A stretch of 64,000 nt of DNA from Apus apus (taxonomy: Eukaryota; Chordata; Aves; Apodiformes; Apodidae). The notes under the pieces are model-generated. The model did not search any database. It was not told where the DNA came from and saw only the letters and a program-made list of their open reading frames with translations. Positions 63,877-64,000 of the stretch are shown here, in pieces. Positions within the stretch are counted from its first letter, which is position 1. The number at the start of each line of letters is the position of its first letter. Both the position numbers and the translations under genes were made by a program. Where the stretch lies: assembly GCF_020740795.1 (NCBI RefSeq), contig NC_067282.1, positions 151,576,858-151,640,857 of the forward strand. The letters run 5' to 3'.

Positions 63877-63890
63877 GCGGCCCTAGCAAC
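63877..63890 (+). promoter_or_regulatory. RFX X-box-like site 2 in IFT27 promoter
   Basis: GCGGCCCTAGCAAC also matches 11 of 14 consensus positions, offset 17 bases from site 1 and in the same orientation. The shared core is GCCCTAGCAAC at site 1 and GCCCTAGCAAC again here. Confidence 0.6.
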
Positions 63891-64000
63891 CGAGCGCCCC
63901 GCCCCGCCCCTCCGCGAGGTGCCCGGCCGGTTGGCTGTGAGCCCTGCTCGTCAACACCGCATCGAGCTCTTATTGGCTCTCTGCTCTTTCCCCGCCCACC

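Larger units (their letters stand above)
63480..63990. promoter_or_regulatory. IFT27: CpG island, IFT27 promoter
   Basis: A GC- and CpG-dense block covering IFT27 exon 1 and about 190 bases upstream. It contains GC boxes at 63896-63912 and an ATTGG (CCAAT box on the minus strand) at 63972-63976, with no TATA box near the start. This is typical of a housekeeping-like ciliary gene. Confidence 0.8.

Overview
This is vertebrate nuclear DNA, and specifically avian: two genes with spliced exons and GT-AG introns, two CpG islands, long stretches with no coding content, and dispersed repeats that are almost all CR1 LINEs, the dominant bird retrotransposon, with their typical 3' ends (ATTCTATG-type octamers). 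No bacterial, viral or CRISPR content was seen. The species cannot be fixed from the sequence alone.

Two genes are recognisable, both on the minus strand. The first coding exon of CACNG2 (stargazin, TARP gamma-2) lies at 36583-36793. Everything to its left (1-36582) is the start of its very long intron 1; exons 2-4 lie beyond the left edge. Upstream of the exon are an A-rich probable 5' UTR and a strong CpG island (about 37505-38235), which is the probable promoter. At the right end is a complete seven-exon IFT27 (RABL4) gene, 55162-63803, with a CpG-island promoter at about 63480-63990. Joined, the exons give a 186-residue Rab-like GTPase with all splice phases consistent. Side-by-side CACNG2 and IFT27 in the same orientation matches human chromosome 22q12.3, so this is conserved synteny. 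PVALB would be expected beyond the right edge.

Layout: 1-36582 is CACNG2 intron 1 with CR1 fragments (about 693-850, 11690-11775, 16530-16628, 17705-18768), a purine-rich tract (30238-30672), and a candidate regulatory block next to exon 1 (34730-36560). 36583-38235 holds CACNG2 exon 1, leader and CpG island. 38236-55000 is intergenic, with one CR1 (48665-48890) and a 0.6-kb pyrimidine tract (46520-47150). 55162-63803 is IFT27, whose introns carry four CR1 pieces, including a head-to-head inverted pair. 63804-64000 is the IFT27 promoter.

The two genes do not act in one pathway. CACNG2 is a neuronal AMPA-receptor auxiliary subunit; IFT27 is a ciliary intraflagellar-transport GTPase. The most interesting signals are regulatory and fit these roles: two REST/RE1-like elements with flipped half-sites in the CACNG2 CpG island, a start-overlapping upstream ORF and an intronic G-quadruplex motif at CACNG2 exon 1, and two tandem RFX X-box-like sites in the IFT27 promoter. 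I did not find convincing evidence of an entirely new system.
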